Source of the DNA: Leptospira noumeaensis
GTDB taxonomy: Bacteria > Spirochaetota > Leptospiria > Leptospirales > Leptospiraceae
Length of the DNA: 64,000 bases
Direction of reading: 5' to 3'
NCBI RefSeq assembly: GCF_004770765.1
Contig: NZ_RQFK01000011.1
Coordinates: 186,001-250,000 of the forward strand
Shown in pieces: positions 1-9,339 of the stretch. A program made the position numbers and the translations under genes. The notes beneath the pieces are model-generated. The model ran no database searches. It had not been told where the DNA came from and worked only from the letters and a program-made list of their open reading frames with translations. The first letter of the stretch is position 1. Each line of letters starts with the position of its first letter.

Positions 1-95
1 GTAAGTCTTCAGAAGGGTTTACAATCCTTTCTAGTGAATAAGGAGATTCAAATTCCATAAGTGAATTGATTTATTGGTTCAGGTAAGGTGGAAAC

Positions 96-611
96 CTATA
101 AAAAGGCAGGGCCACCCAGTCTTTCCATCGGATCTACAATTTGAGTGATTTGTACTCCGTAGTAATCATCTAGGATAATGAGTTTTCCTCGTCCAACAAG
201 TTTGCCATTCGCTAAGATATCGAGTTCTTCCCCAATATTTTTATCTAATTCTACAACAGTTCCTTCTGTGAGTTGCAAAACATCCTTAATAAACATCGTT
301 GTTCTTCCGAGTTCAATCGTTAGTTGGAGGGTAACATCTAAAAGTAAATTGAGGTTTGCGGTATTACTTCCTGGACTGGCTTGCGATTTGGAAGCGGATC
401 TAGCAGGACCCGGAGTGGCACTTGGACCAAGAGCAGCAGCAATGTCAGCAAAAGAGGGACCATTGTCATCCCCACCACCACCTCCGACGAGGGCATCCAA
501 ATCATCCAGACCACCACCACCTCCGGAACCACCAGCAGGAGAATTGCCTCCGCCACTAAATCCGCCGAGTAGAGCGTCTATATCCTCTTGTGATAGTGAA
601 CCTTCACCCAT
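96..611 (-). CDS. fliN: Flagellar motor switch protein FliN
   Basis: FliN forms the lower part of the flagellar C-ring with FliM and FliG. The protein has 171 residues. The C-terminal 85 residues or so form a SpoA/FliN domain, with the typical run LLLDVTLQLTIELGRT followed by VVELDKNIGEELDILANGKL and ending near VQITQIVDP. The first 80 residues are a low-complexity Gly/Ser/Asp linker that opens with LSQEDIDALLGG, a peptide like the one at the FliM N terminus, and contains a second, weaker copy (LDDLDALVGG). The gene is divergent from the AAA ATPase gene at 698. It is not in an evident flagellar operon within this window, but the window edge lies just downstream. The family call is confident; the role of the N-terminal peptide is inferred. 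Confidence 0.93.
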   Translation of the reverse strand: MGEGSLSQEDIDALLGGFSGGGNSPAGGSGGGGGLDDLDALVGGGGGDDNGPSFADIAAALGPSATPGPARSASKSQASPGSNTANLNLLLDVTLQLTIELGRTTMFIKDVLQLTEGTVVELDKNIGEELDILANGKLVGRGKLIILDDYYGVQITQIVDPMERLGGPAFL

Positions 612-697
612 ATCTTTGCAACCTCTCCAATGTATTCGTCGGTGGAAATCAAAATCCTTCCTTGAAAAAAAAGGGAAAGTTCCGCATTTTGTTCCTT

Positions 698-1948
698 ATG
701 TCCAATTCTACGACCCATCCGGATTATTTTAAGGCAAAGGAAGTATTTAGCTCCGAACTAAAGAACGCCAACTATCAATTTGTTCAGGAAAAGGAAGAGA
801 CTCTATTTCGTTTTCGTTCGGAAAATGCGGGCAAAGACCGAATCTTGGACTGCTTCGGAATCATTAGAAATTATATCGAAAACTATCGGATTTATAATTT
901 TGAAGATGGGTATATTAGCATCCAAGCCTTAAACGAAAATCTATTTGAACCCCAAAAGAACCTTTCTGGTAAATTTAGGATTCGATTTTCATTCAAATCG
1001 GATTTAAAAGTCGAATGTTCCAAACATGGGGATTTTTCCACCAAGGAAATCCAAACCTGTGTCAGCCTCTTTCATTTTTTAAAATCAGAAGGATCTGAAC
1101 CAAAAGACCCAAGGATCCTCCTCCACCAACTCGGAGCCGAAGTGTATGACCCTAATTTGGAAAAGGCAAAAGGGAATGATTTAGGTTTTGATTCCGTATT
1201 TGGATATGAAGGTGTGAAGTCACAGATTTTGGAAAGTTTGGTTTTTCCGATTTTGAAACCAGAACCATTTTATGAAATTACCAAACTCACTCGAAAAAAA
1301 CCAAGTCCCAATCTCCCGCGGGCTGTGCTCTTTGAAGGAGAACCAGGAGTGGGAAAAACCAGTATGGCAAAAATTGTATCCCATCTCTGCGGGGTTCCCA
1401 TGGTTTACGTTCCCGTTGAATCCATCCTCAGTAAGTACTACGGGGAATCGTCTCAAAACTTAGCCATGGTTTTTGATGCTGCTGCCTTATTTCCGAAATG
1501 TATGCTTTTTTTGGATGAAATCGATTCCCTTGCCACTTCCCGTGAGGATGGGCTTTTTGAGGCCACACGAAATCTCCTCAGTGTCTTACTCAGGAAACTA
1601 GATGGATTTTCCGAACGCAGCGGAACCATCACCATTGGTGCTACCAACAGAAAAGCCGATTTGGATTCTGCCCTTTTGTCCCGGTTTGACAGAAAAATCT
1701 ACTTTCCTTTGCCAAACAAGGAAGAAAGATCCAAAATTTTAGAAGGATATGCCAAACAACTCGATTCCAAGGATAGAACTAGGCTTGCCGAATCCTTAGA
1801 AGGAGCCTCAGGAAGGAACCTTAAAGACTATTGTGATTATGTGGAACGCCGTTGGATCACAAAAAACTGGGAAAAAGAGGATCTTTTGTCCGCTCCCGGG
1901 ATTTCGTTTTATTTGGATTCCTTAACGGATTTTGGATGGAAACGCTAA
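698..1948 (+). CDS. AAA-family ATPase
   Basis: This 416-residue protein carries one AAA ATPase module in its C-terminal half, of the spastin/FtsH/26S-regulatory type. Walker A is GEPGVGKT near residues 214-221. Walker B is MLFLDEID near 270-276. A sensor-1-like stretch reads TIGATNRKADLDSALLSRFD, ending in the arginine-finger area, and a C-terminal helical lid follows. The first 190 residues or so match no domain I recognise and may be a substrate-binding region. I chose the ATG at 698. The frame is open upstream to 590, but that would overlap the divergent fliN start. No zinc protease motif is present, so it is not FtsH itself. The substrate is unknown. Confidence 0.8.
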   Translation: MSNSTTHPDYFKAKEVFSSELKNANYQFVQEKEETLFRFRSENAGKDRILDCFGIIRNYIENYRIYNFEDGYISIQALNENLFEPQKNLSGKFRIRFSFKSDLKVECSKHGDFSTKEIQTCVSLFHFLKSEGSEPKDPRILLHQLGAEVYDPNLEKAKGNDLGFDSVFGYEGVKSQILESLVFPILKPEPFYEITKLTRKKPSPNLPRAVLFEGEPGVGKTSMAKIVSHLCGVPMVYVPVESILSKYYGESSQNLAMVFDAAALFPKCMLFLDEIDSLATSREDGLFEATRNLLSVLLRKLDGFSERSGTITIGATNRKADLDSALLSRFDRKIYFPLPNKEERSKILEGYAKQLDSKDRTRLAESLEGASGRNLKDYCDYVERRWITKNWEKEDLLSAPGISFYLDSLTDFGWKR

Positions 1949-1966
1949 AAAGTAAGAGTTTAGGCT

Positions 1967-1993
1967 TCAATCTTCTAGGTGAATTACCGATAA
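1967..1993 (+). promoter_or_regulatory. Candidate sigma-28 (FliA) promoter
   Basis: TCAA (1967-1970), a 15-bp spacer and ACCGATAA (1986-1993) resemble the flagellar sigma-28 consensus TAAA-N15-GCCGATAA. It lies 77 bp upstream of the secreted FcpB-like gene at 2070. This is a motif match by eye, not a mapped start site. Confidence 0.45.
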
Positions 1994-2013
1994 TTTTTAC
2001 AGGATAGTTGTTT

Positions 2014-2028
2014 ACGACCATCGGTCGT
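2014..2028. other. Perfect short inverted repeat upstream of the FcpB-like gene
   Basis: ACGACC-ATC-GGTCGT is a perfect 6-bp inverted repeat with a 3-nt centre. It lies between the candidate sigma-28 promoter and the gene at 2070, so it would be in the 5' leader. It could be a weak hairpin or a protein site. No U-tract follows, so a terminator is unlikely. Confidence 0.4.
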
Positions 2029-2057
2029 TCTTTGGTATCCTCAAATTAACCTTTTAG

Positions 2058-2903
<846 letters not shown>

Positions 2904-2920
2904 GAACAACAGGTTCTTAA

Positions 2921-3394
2921 TTGAATCTCGTTAAACAATGTCCGAATTGTTCCACGATGTTACGGTTCCCTGCCACACAGGGAACCATTTTGGTTCAATG
3001 TCCCGTTTGTTCCCACCGTTTCACCTTTGTTCCTGATTTAGAAAGTTCTGAAGATTTTCAAAACGAATCAGAACCAATCCCCTCTTTTCAATTCCAACCT
3101 TCTTTTCAAAGTTACAAAGAATTATTCTTGGATTTGCTTTATGCTCCCATTGATTATTTAAAATCGCGAACTGGGCCAAAAAAAAGAGAAATTCGCCTGA
3201 TTCCTATTCTGCTATTTACTATCCTTATGTTGTATTTTTGGAAATGGTCATCTTTTCCTAATACTCCAAAACAAAATACTGCAAAAGAAGAAGAACTCCA
3301 AAATCCTATGTTGGAAGAACCTAGGAATGAACAAGAACCAGGTTTTCCGGAAGAAGATTCAATACCCAATACGAAACCCAATTACGAGATCTAA
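2921..3394 (+). CDS. Zinc-ribbon membrane-anchored protein
   Basis: The 157-residue protein opens with a CPNC...CPVC zinc ribbon (residues 7-30), like the MJ0042-type zinc finger found at the N terminus of many bacterial proteins. A soluble linker follows, then one hydrophobic segment near residues 95-110 (RLIPILLFTILMLYFW), and an acidic, Pro/Glu-rich tail. It probably sits in the inner membrane with the ribbon in the cytoplasm. The start is TTG at 2921; no in-frame ATG lies nearby. It begins 17 bp after the FcpB-like gene and ends 3 bp before rsmE, so it is likely cotranscribed with both. The function is unknown. Confidence 0.65.
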   Translation: MNLVKQCPNCSTMLRFPATQGTILVQCPVCSHRFTFVPDLESSEDFQNESEPIPSFQFQPSFQSYKELFLDLLYAPIDYLKSRTGPKKREIRLIPILLFTILMLYFWKWSSFPNTPKQNTAKEEELQNPMLEEPRNEQEPGFPEEDSIPNTKPNYEI

Positions 3395-3397
3395 CAA

Positions 3398-4126
3398 TTG
3401 AATTGGATTCTTGTTTATGAAGAGGAACTAAATTCGAATCATTTAGTCCAACTAACAGATGAGAGACATACTCACATTAGAACCATCTTAAAAAAAGACA
3501 AGGGAGAAAAGATCCAAGTAGTCATTCCAAGTTCCGGTAATTATCTTTTCCAAATACAAGATATTTCTGATTCTTCCACAACATTAGAAAAATTGAATTA
3601 TCTTCCTGATGTTCTAAAACCCCTTTCCATCCATACCTTCTTTTCCTTACCAAGGCCCCAAACGGGGAAAAAACTTTTACACTTAAGCGGAGCTTATGGT
3701 GTGGATTCTGTATATTTTTATGCTACAGAATCAAAAAACAAAGAATATTGGACTTCTCCTGTTTATGTGAAAGATACCCTTTCTTATTTAGAAACAGGAC
3801 TTATCCAAACAGGAAATTACAAACTACCCAAGATACAACTGGCCCAATCCTCACCTTGGAAAACATTTTTAAAAACATGGAAGGGAAAGGTTTTTGTATT
3901 AGACCGTGAGGGAGAAAATCACTCTTCAGTTTTATTAGAATTTGCGAATGCAGCAGATAACGATAATCCAGTATTTGTTTTTGGTTCAGAATCTGGATGG
4001 AAACCTGATGATCTTTTGTTTTTTAAAGAATGTGGATTTAAAACGGTAAGCCTTGGGCAAATTAATCTTAGAACAGAATTTGCATATTCTGCTCTTTTAC
4101 ACCAATTGTTTTCGATTAAAAACTAA
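3398..4126 (+). CDS. rsmE: 16S rRNA (uracil-1498-N3)-methyltransferase RsmE
   Basis: RsmE methylates U1498 of 16S rRNA using S-adenosylmethionine and belongs to the SPOUT knot methyltransferases. At 242 residues it has the usual family length. The N-terminal PUA-like part contains HIRTILKKDKGEKIQV. The C-terminal SAM knot contains FGSESGWKPDDLLFFKECGF and VSLGQINLRTEFAYSALLHQL, which match the family's IGPEGG...LG.RILR.ETA pattern. SES replaces the more usual PEG, so the knot is somewhat divergent. The start is TTG at 3398, 3 bp after the preceding stop. Its 3' end overlaps the convergent barrel gene by 11 bp. Confidence 0.85.
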   Translation: MNWILVYEEELNSNHLVQLTDERHTHIRTILKKDKGEKIQVVIPSSGNYLFQIQDISDSSTTLEKLNYLPDVLKPLSIHTFFSLPRPQTGKKLLHLSGAYGVDSVYFYATESKNKEYWTSPVYVKDTLSYLETGLIQTGNYKLPKIQLAQSSPWKTFLKTWKGKVFVLDREGENHSSVLLEFANAADNDNPVFVFGSESGWKPDDLLFFKECGFKTVSLGQINLRTEFAYSALLHQLFSIKN

Positions 4127-5711
4127 TCCCACCCGAAACTAAAAATCGAATTTCATCAATACTCACAAAAGACTTTTCACTGGTATCTAAGTAGTACTTT
4201 CGATAGTTTTGCAACCGTAATACAATTGGACCAAAGGATTTGGAAATTTCAGCGGCAGCTTGTGTGTTGTTGTCTAACTCAAAAGCCTTCCCTTGGGACT
4301 CATATCCTTTTTTTGTATAATAAAAAGACATTAAAAAAGAAGATCCTAAAGGAATGTATGCAGCAGCAAACACACGTTTGTTTCCTTTTAACCCGTAATC
4401 TTCCACTGCAAACTCAAAACCCAAATGATAAAAATTAATATAAATGGTATGATAGTAACCTGTGACTTTGGAATTAGATTGGTTGTCTAAATAATCATAT
4501 TTCGGGCGAATGGGTGCAGAAATGGGAAACTTTTGAAACCGTTCCACTTCGTAAAAACTATCAAAATACATGGGTGCATAATTGGCAGTCATCTGACGAA
4601 ACTCAGGTTTTAAAATGACATTTAAGTCTTTCGTTCCTAAACGAAAGATAGTTCCATAATGTGTACCTTGGGCTCCATCAAGTCCTTTGATTTTATTAAA
4701 GTCCAAATAAGGAGTGAGTTCCACAAAAGGTAAATTGAGAAGTCGGTATTCAATATCCATTCCTTCCACAGAAGCGCGAGTCACTTGGGTAGTTTTGGGA
4801 TTATCCAAATTCTTTTCTGTAACAGGAGATCCATTGGTATTATAAGACATTTGTACGGGAGCTGCCCTATCCCATGCTCTAGTATAACCAATCGTCAATC
4901 GGTTGTACCATGGATCATTGTCCACAAGTTCCATCCGAGAATCTTTGTTAATGGGCCTTAGTTCTTTTTTTTTGGCTTCTTCTGCCTTTTTGTTTTTGGA
5001 TTCTTCCGAACCAGCTTCTTCTTCTACGCTGATTCGACCTGATTCATCTAAAACATTCCCTCGTAAGTTCATAAGGTAAACCAAATCAGAGGACTTGTCA
5101 AATAATGAAATTAAAGATCTCCCTATAGCAAGAGGTTTGATATAAACCCGAGCCGCATTCACTTCAAAATTGACAACAGAATTAGCAAAATACTGAACTC
5201 CCACGTAATCAGTATTTAAGTCTGCCATTACACCTGGATTATAAGAATCAAACCTTGAGGAACTTTGGTATTTATTGACAATAGTTCCATGGCCAACATA
5301 ACCATCCACCATCTTACCTGTGTAAGCTGAATAAGTAACCTTTCCTGGAATTTGTTGGTTGTAGGTTCCGTAAGAAATATAATTTAACACTCGTGCATAA
5401 TCATTTTTACTATTGTAATCCATCTCTCGGATTTTACCGGGTTTACTATCTAGTTGGAGTGGATCCTTATCAACAGCCAGGGCATTGATCGGAAGGGAAA
5501 AGGAATAACCGAAATTACTACCATGGTTGTAAGTAAAATTCGGTGAAATATAACCGTAATAATCCTTTTGGAAACTGGCAGCACCGGCATCAAATTGTAA
5601 AGCTGAGGCTCTCCGCGATTCAGTCCCTGTGGGAACCCACACCTGTGCTTCCAAGGCAAATGCCAAAGGGAAAATCAGGAACAAAAAACCTTGGGTCAGA
5701 AGAAACTTCAT
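4116..5711 (-). CDS. Putative outer-membrane beta-barrel protein
   Basis: This is a 531-residue secreted protein. The signal peptide MKFLLTQGFLFLIFPLAFALEAQ ends near residue 23. The rest alternates polar and aromatic residues in short stretches typical of beta-barrel strands and ends with IRFLVSGGISF, a terminal strand closing on phenylalanine as in many outer-membrane proteins. A charged Glu/Lys-rich loop lies near residues 235-260. I placed the start at the ATG at 5711 because the signal peptide begins there, although the frame is open upstream to 5792. It converges with rsmE (11-bp overlap) and is divergent from metY. Substrate or transport role cannot be inferred. Confidence 0.65.
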   Translation of the reverse strand: MKFLLTQGFLFLIFPLAFALEAQVWVPTGTESRRASALQFDAGAASFQKDYYGYISPNFTYNHGSNFGYSFSLPINALAVDKDPLQLDSKPGKIREMDYNSKNDYARVLNYISYGTYNQQIPGKVTYSAYTGKMVDGYVGHGTIVNKYQSSSRFDSYNPGVMADLNTDYVGVQYFANSVVNFEVNAARVYIKPLAIGRSLISLFDKSSDLVYLMNLRGNVLDESGRISVEEEAGSEESKNKKAEEAKKKELRPINKDSRMELVDNDPWYNRLTIGYTRAWDRAAPVQMSYNTNGSPVTEKNLDNPKTTQVTRASVEGMDIEYRLLNLPFVELTPYLDFNKIKGLDGAQGTHYGTIFRLGTKDLNVILKPEFRQMTANYAPMYFDSFYEVERFQKFPISAPIRPKYDYLDNQSNSKVTGYYHTIYINFYHLGFEFAVEDYGLKGNKRVFAAAYIPLGSSFLMSFYYTKKGYESQGKAFELDNNTQAAAEISKSFGPIVLRLQNYRKYYLDTSEKSFVSIDEIRFLVSGGISF

Positions 5712-5772
5712 CACGATACGATCATTATCGTATGGTTTTGGGCTGAAAATAAGAAATAATCTTCTCAGAGTC

Positions 5773-5816
5773 GATCCAATAAATTGAACCAATATTCTGC
5801 TTTATTGGATTTTTTC
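5773..5816 (+). terminator. Terminator-like hairpin in the metY leader
   Basis: ATCCAATAAA (5774-5783) and TTTATTGGAT (5801-5810) form a perfect 10-bp stem with a 17-nt loop, followed by a T run to 5815. An alternative inner stem CCAATA/TATTGG uses the same right arm. No plus-strand gene ends nearby, so this is in the 5' leader of metY. It could be an attenuator or simply an operator-like palindrome. The stem is A/T-rich and of modest strength. Confidence 0.45.
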
Positions 5817-5842
5817 TTGACAATTAGGAGAGCGAAGGCGAG

Positions 5843-5867
5843 GATGGCAAGACCATCGGGGGAATTT
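5843..5867 (+). promoter_or_regulatory. Hairpin plus Shine-Dalgarno directly before metY
   Basis: GATGG-CAAGA-CCATC (5843-5857) is a perfect 5-bp hairpin immediately followed by the strong ribosome-binding sequence GGGGGAA and the ATG at 5868. The strong site supports the start at 5868. The hairpin could affect translation. I did not recognise it as a known SAM riboswitch class. Confidence 0.4.
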
Positions 5868-7172
5868 ATGCCACGTAATTTTAAACCAGAAACCATCGCA
5901 CTCCACGGAGGACAAGAACCGGATCCGACAACTACATCGAGAGCTGTTCCATTGTACCAAACCACTTCTTATGTATTTAAAGATACTGACCATGCCGCAC
6001 GACTATTCGGCTTACAAGAGTTTGGAAATATTTACACAAGACTCATGAACCCAACCACAGACGTTTTAGAAAAGCGTGTGGCAGCTTTGGAAGGTGGTGT
6101 AGCAGCTCTGGCAACAGCATCAGGTCAAAGTGCGGAAACTCTTGCACTTCTGAATATTGTAGAGGCAGGACAAGAAATTGTAGCTTCTTCATCACTCTAT
6201 GGTGGAACATACAACCTTCTCCACTATACATTTCCGAAACTCGGAATTAAAGTTCACTTTGTTGACCAATCAGATCCTGAAAATTTTCGTAAAGCTTCCA
6301 ATGAGAATACAAGAGCGTTTTATGCAGAAACTTTAGGAAATCCAAAACTCGACACCCTCGATATTGCAGCCGTCAGTAAAGTTGCAAAAGAAGTGGGTGT
6401 TCCGCTAGTGATTGATAACACGATGCCTTCTCCTTATTTAGTGAACCCCATCAAACATGGTGCTGACATTGTTGTCCACTCGCTCACTAAATTTTTAGGC
6501 GGCCATGGAACTTCTATTGGAGGGATCATCATTGATGCAGGTACCTTCAATTGGGGGAATGGGAAATTTAAAAACTTCACTGAACCAGATCCATCTTATC
6601 ATGGACTTAAATTCTGGGATGTGTTTGGAAAATTTGAACCATTCGGTGGAGTGAATATTGCTTTTATTTTGAAAGCTCGAGTGCAAGGCCTAAGAGACCT
6701 TGGTCCAGCAATCTCTCCTTTCAACGCTTGGCAAATTCTACAAGGTGTGGAAACTCTTCCACTTCGTATGGAACGCCACTCAAGCAATGCTCTTAAAGTG
6801 GCTGAGTTTTTACAAAAACACCCTAAGATTGAATGGGTCAACTATCCAGGTCTTCCAACAGGCAAAGACTTTGCGACAGCTAAAAAATACCATGAACGTG
6901 GACTCTTTGGTGCCATCGTAGGTTTTGAAATCAAAGGTGGTGTGGAAAAGGCAAAAAAATTCATCGATGGACTTGAGCTTTTTAGTCTTCTTGCTAACAT
7001 CGGTGATGCGAAATCTCTTGCGATCCACCCAGCTTCAACAACCCACCAACAGTTGACTGGAGCAGAACAAATTTCAGCCGGAGTCACTCCAGGGTTTGTT
7101 CGTTTGAGTGTAGGACTTGAAAACATCGATGACATTCTGGTAGACTTGGAAGAGGCATTAAAAAATATCTGA
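5868..7172 (+). CDS. metY: O-acetylhomoserine sulfhydrylase (aminocarboxypropyltransferase) MetY
   Basis: MetY is a PLP enzyme that makes homocysteine from O-acetylhomoserine and sulfide. The 434-residue protein opens with [18 protein letters not shown] and has the family signatures [23 protein letters not shown] split across residues 25-50, and the PLP-lysine motif [11 protein letters not shown] with Lys near residue 208. A typical C-terminal [21 protein letters not shown] closes the fold. I chose the ATG at 5868 because GGGGGAA precedes it; the ATG at 5844 and the open frame to 5784 are alternatives. metX begins 8 bp downstream and metW overlaps metX, giving a compact methionine operon. Confidence in family is high; activity on acetyl rather than succinyl substrate follows from pairing with metX. 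Confidence 0.93.
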   Translation: MPRNFKPETIALHGGQEPDPTTTSRAVPLYQTTSYVFKDTDHAARLFGLQEFGNIYTRLMNPTTDVLEKRVAALEGGVAALATASGQSAETLALLNIVEAGQEIVASSSLYGGTYNLLHYTFPKLGIKVHFVDQSDPENFRKASNENTRAFYAETLGNPKLDTLDIAAVSKVAKEVGVPLVIDNTMPSPYLVNPIKHGADIVVHSLTKFLGGHGTSIGGIIIDAGTFNWGNGKFKNFTEPDPSYHGLKFWDVFGKFEPFGGVNIAFILKARVQGLRDLGPAISPFNAWQILQGVETLPLRMERHSSNALKVAEFLQKHPKIEWVNYPGLPTGKDFATAKKYHERGLFGAIVGFEIKGGVEKAKKFIDGLELFSLLANIGDAKSLAIHPASTTHQQLTGAEQISAGVTPGFVRLSVGLENIDDILVDLEEALKNI

Positions 7173-7180
7173 TTAAGACT

Positions 7181-8317
7181 ATGCCTACCGCCGAACAGAA
7201 CGAGTTTTCCCACGGATCCGTAGGCGTAGTACGTACTCAAATCATTCAATTTGACTCTTTGACTTTAGAGGGGGGTGAAACCATCACTCCTCTCGAAATT
7301 GCTTATGAAACTTACGGCACATTAAACGAAAAAAAAGACAATGCTATCTTAGTCTGCCATGCCCTTTCTGGCGATGCCCATGCTGCCGGTTTTCATGAAG
7401 GGGACAAACGACCTGGTTATTGGGATTTTTACATTGGACCTGGAAAAGCATTTGATACCAATCGTTACTTCATCATCTCCTCGAATGTGATCGGAGGGTG
7501 CAAGGGATCTAGTGGACCACTTACCATAAACGGAAAAAATGGAAAACCATTCCAATCAACATTTCCTTTTGTCTCCATTGGAGATATGGTCAACGCACAA
7601 GAAAAATTAATCAGCCATTTTGGAATTCATAAACTTTTTGCCGTTGCTGGTGGTTCCATGGGTGGAATGCAAGCCTTACAATGGTCAGTTGCATATCCAG
7701 ACCGACTGAAAAATTGTATTGTGATGGCATCCTCTTCCGAACACTCTGCACAACAAATTGCTTTTAATGAAGTGGGAAGACAAGCCATCCTCTCTGATCC
7801 TAACTGGAACCAAGGTTTGTATACACAAGAGAATCGACCATCAAAGGGTCTCGCCCTTGCCCGAATGATGGGTCATATCACTTACCTAAGTGACGAGATG
7901 ATGCGAGAAAAATTTGGTCGTAAACCGCCCAAAGGGAATATCCAATCCACAGACTTTGCTGTGGGAAGTTATTTGATTTACCAAGGAGAGTCTTTTGTTG
8001 ACCGGTTCGATGCAAACTCATACATTTACGTCACCAAAGCACTAGATCATTTTAGTTTGGGTACAGGAAAGGAACTTACAAAAGTATTAGCAAAAGTTAG
8101 ATGCCGATTCTTAGTAGTCGCTTATACGTCGGATTGGCTCTATCCTCCTTACCAATCAGAAGAAATTGTGAAATCTTTGGAAGTCAATGCAGTTCCCGTT
8201 AGTTTTGTGGAACTCAACAATCCGGCGGGACACGATAGTTTTTTATTACCGAGTGATCAACAGGATTCCATCCTTCGAGATTTTTTAAGTTCTACGGACG
8301 AAGGAGTTTTCCTTTGA
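7181..8317 (+). CDS. metX: Homoserine O-acetyltransferase MetX
   Basis: MetX acetylates homoserine with acetyl-CoA, supplying the substrate for MetY. It is a 378-residue alpha/beta-hydrolase-fold enzyme. The nucleophile elbow is GGSMGG with Ser near residue 159. The [14 protein letters not shown] block near residues 98-111 is typical of the family. The Asp and His of the triad lie in YTSDWLYPP and AGHDSFLLP near the C terminus. It follows metY by 8 bp and overlaps metW by 4 bp. The length matches the family. Confidence 0.95.
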   Translation: MPTAEQNEFSHGSVGVVRTQIIQFDSLTLEGGETITPLEIAYETYGTLNEKKDNAILVCHALSGDAHAAGFHEGDKRPGYWDFYIGPGKAFDTNRYFIISSNVIGGCKGSSGPLTINGKNGKPFQSTFPFVSIGDMVNAQEKLISHFGIHKLFAVAGGSMGGMQALQWSVAYPDRLKNCIVMASSSEHSAQQIAFNEVGRQAILSDPNWNQGLYTQENRPSKGLALARMMGHITYLSDEMMREKFGRKPPKGNIQSTDFAVGSYLIYQGESFVDRFDANSYIYVTKALDHFSLGTGKELTKVLAKVRCRFLVVAYTSDWLYPPYQSEEIVKSLEVNAVPVSFVELNNPAGHDSFLLPSDQQDSILRDFLSSTDEGVFL

Positions 8318-8931
8318 ACATCCATACAAATGAAACCTTGGGTTTAGATTTAAAGAACAGACCGGATATCTCTTACATTGCCAATTTGGTCAAACCCGGA
8401 GAAAGAGTTTTAGACCTTGGTTGTGGGTATGGAGAACTCATGTTAATCCTAAAAAACAAAGGGGTTCGTGTCCAAGGAATTGAAAAGGATGATAAATGTA
8501 TCATCCAATGTGTTAAAAAAAGTTTATATGTGCATCATGGTGATATTGATGATGGACTCAAACACCATTTGGATCATAGTTTTGATTTTGTCATCCTCAA
8601 CCAGACCATACAACAGACGTTAAATCCTGGTCAGATCATCAAAGAATGTTTACGAATTGGAAAACAAGTGATCATTGTATTTCCAAATTTTTCTCACTGG
8701 CAAATTCGTTCTTCCATCTTACTTAGCGGAAAAACTCCCGTTACGGAGCTTATGCCTTTCCACTGGTATGACACACCTAACTTACATTATTTATCTGGCA
8801 AGGATTTTGAAGACTTTTGTGATTTTGAAAGGATCAAAGTTTTACACCGAGCTTTTTTTAACAGGACAAGACAAATCAAACTGTTTCCGAATTTGTTTGC
8901 GACTCTTGCTTTATTTGTGATTCGGGCGTAA
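8314..8931 (+). CDS. metW: Methionine biosynthesis protein MetW
   Basis: MetW is a SAM-dependent-methyltransferase-like protein that often accompanies MetX. The 205-residue protein has the SAM-binding motif [12 protein letters not shown] near residues 33-44, a downstream acidic strand, and [20 protein letters not shown], which is characteristic of MetW. It starts at TTG 8314, overlapping the metX stop by 4 bp, with AAGGAG at 8301-8306 as the ribosome-binding site. Its biochemical role beyond support of MetX is not settled. Confidence 0.88.
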   Translation: MNIHTNETLGLDLKNRPDISYIANLVKPGERVLDLGCGYGELMLILKNKGVRVQGIEKDDKCIIQCVKKSLYVHHGDIDDGLKHHLDHSFDFVILNQTIQQTLNPGQIIKECLRIGKQVIIVFPNFSHWQIRSSILLSGKTPVTELMPFHWYDTPNLHYLSGKDFEDFCDFERIKVLHRAFFNRTRQIKLFPNLFATLALFVIRA

Positions 8932-9339
8932 AAGATAGGTAGGATTTCTTCTGTTAGGAGAGGTTACAAGTTAGGGACTCGGTAGGTATACCATCCCCGC
9001 CCTATTCGAACTGGGTGGGGTTATCCACCCGCCACCCAATGACGCCTGTTTACCACATCCCACTTAAAAAGAAAAGACTCTTGCCAAAAGTTTCAATTTT
9101 ATATTTAAAAAGTTCATAGTTATACAAAAGCCCGGCAATCACTCCGGGCTTTTAGCTGTACGACGATCATTCAATCATTATAACTATCGAAAGATTTCAA
9201 AAATCCTTTAGGGAATTCCTGAAATTTTAGCAAAAGAAATAAGAAAGATTTTTGGTAAAAAAAATATTTTCTAAAGTATCCAAAGATAGTAAATTAGCGG
9301 ATCACCACCTAACTTAAAATATTCTATTAGATAATAAAC
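8932..9339. other. 408-bp intergenic region between metW and ilvA
   Basis: No convincing gene is visible. It holds a G/C-rich block at about 8971-9058 containing GGGTGG-GGTTAT-CCACCC (9013-9030), a strong terminator at 9126-9153, and A/T-rich DNA from 9160 to the ilvA stop. The G/C-rich block is unlike the surrounding DNA and may be an intergenic repeat or a structured RNA. Confidence 0.5.
9126..9153. terminator. Strong bidirectional intrinsic terminator
   Basis: AAAAGCCCGG (9126-9135), an 8-nt loop and CCGGGCTTTT (9144-9153) form a perfect 10-bp hairpin with A and T flanks on each side. It can end metW transcription on the plus strand and ilvA transcription on the minus strand. Confidence 0.85.

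Noticed and set aside
1..58. A minus-strand frame starting at ATG 58 (MEFESPYSLERIVNPSEDL) that runs off the left edge downstream of fliN.
   Set aside because: It is only 19 codons, has no ribosome-binding site and no recognisable family start. It could be the next flagellar gene, but there is too little sequence to support it.
178..732. Plus-strand 184-codon frame opposite fliN.
   Set aside because: It is antisense to the well-supported fliN, is rich in Pro/Ser from the Gly-rich linker, and resembles no protein.
5820..5867. Possible SAM riboswitch of a known class before metY.
   Set aside because: I could not align the leader to SAM-I, SAM-II or other consensus features that I remember. 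Only the hairpins are reported.
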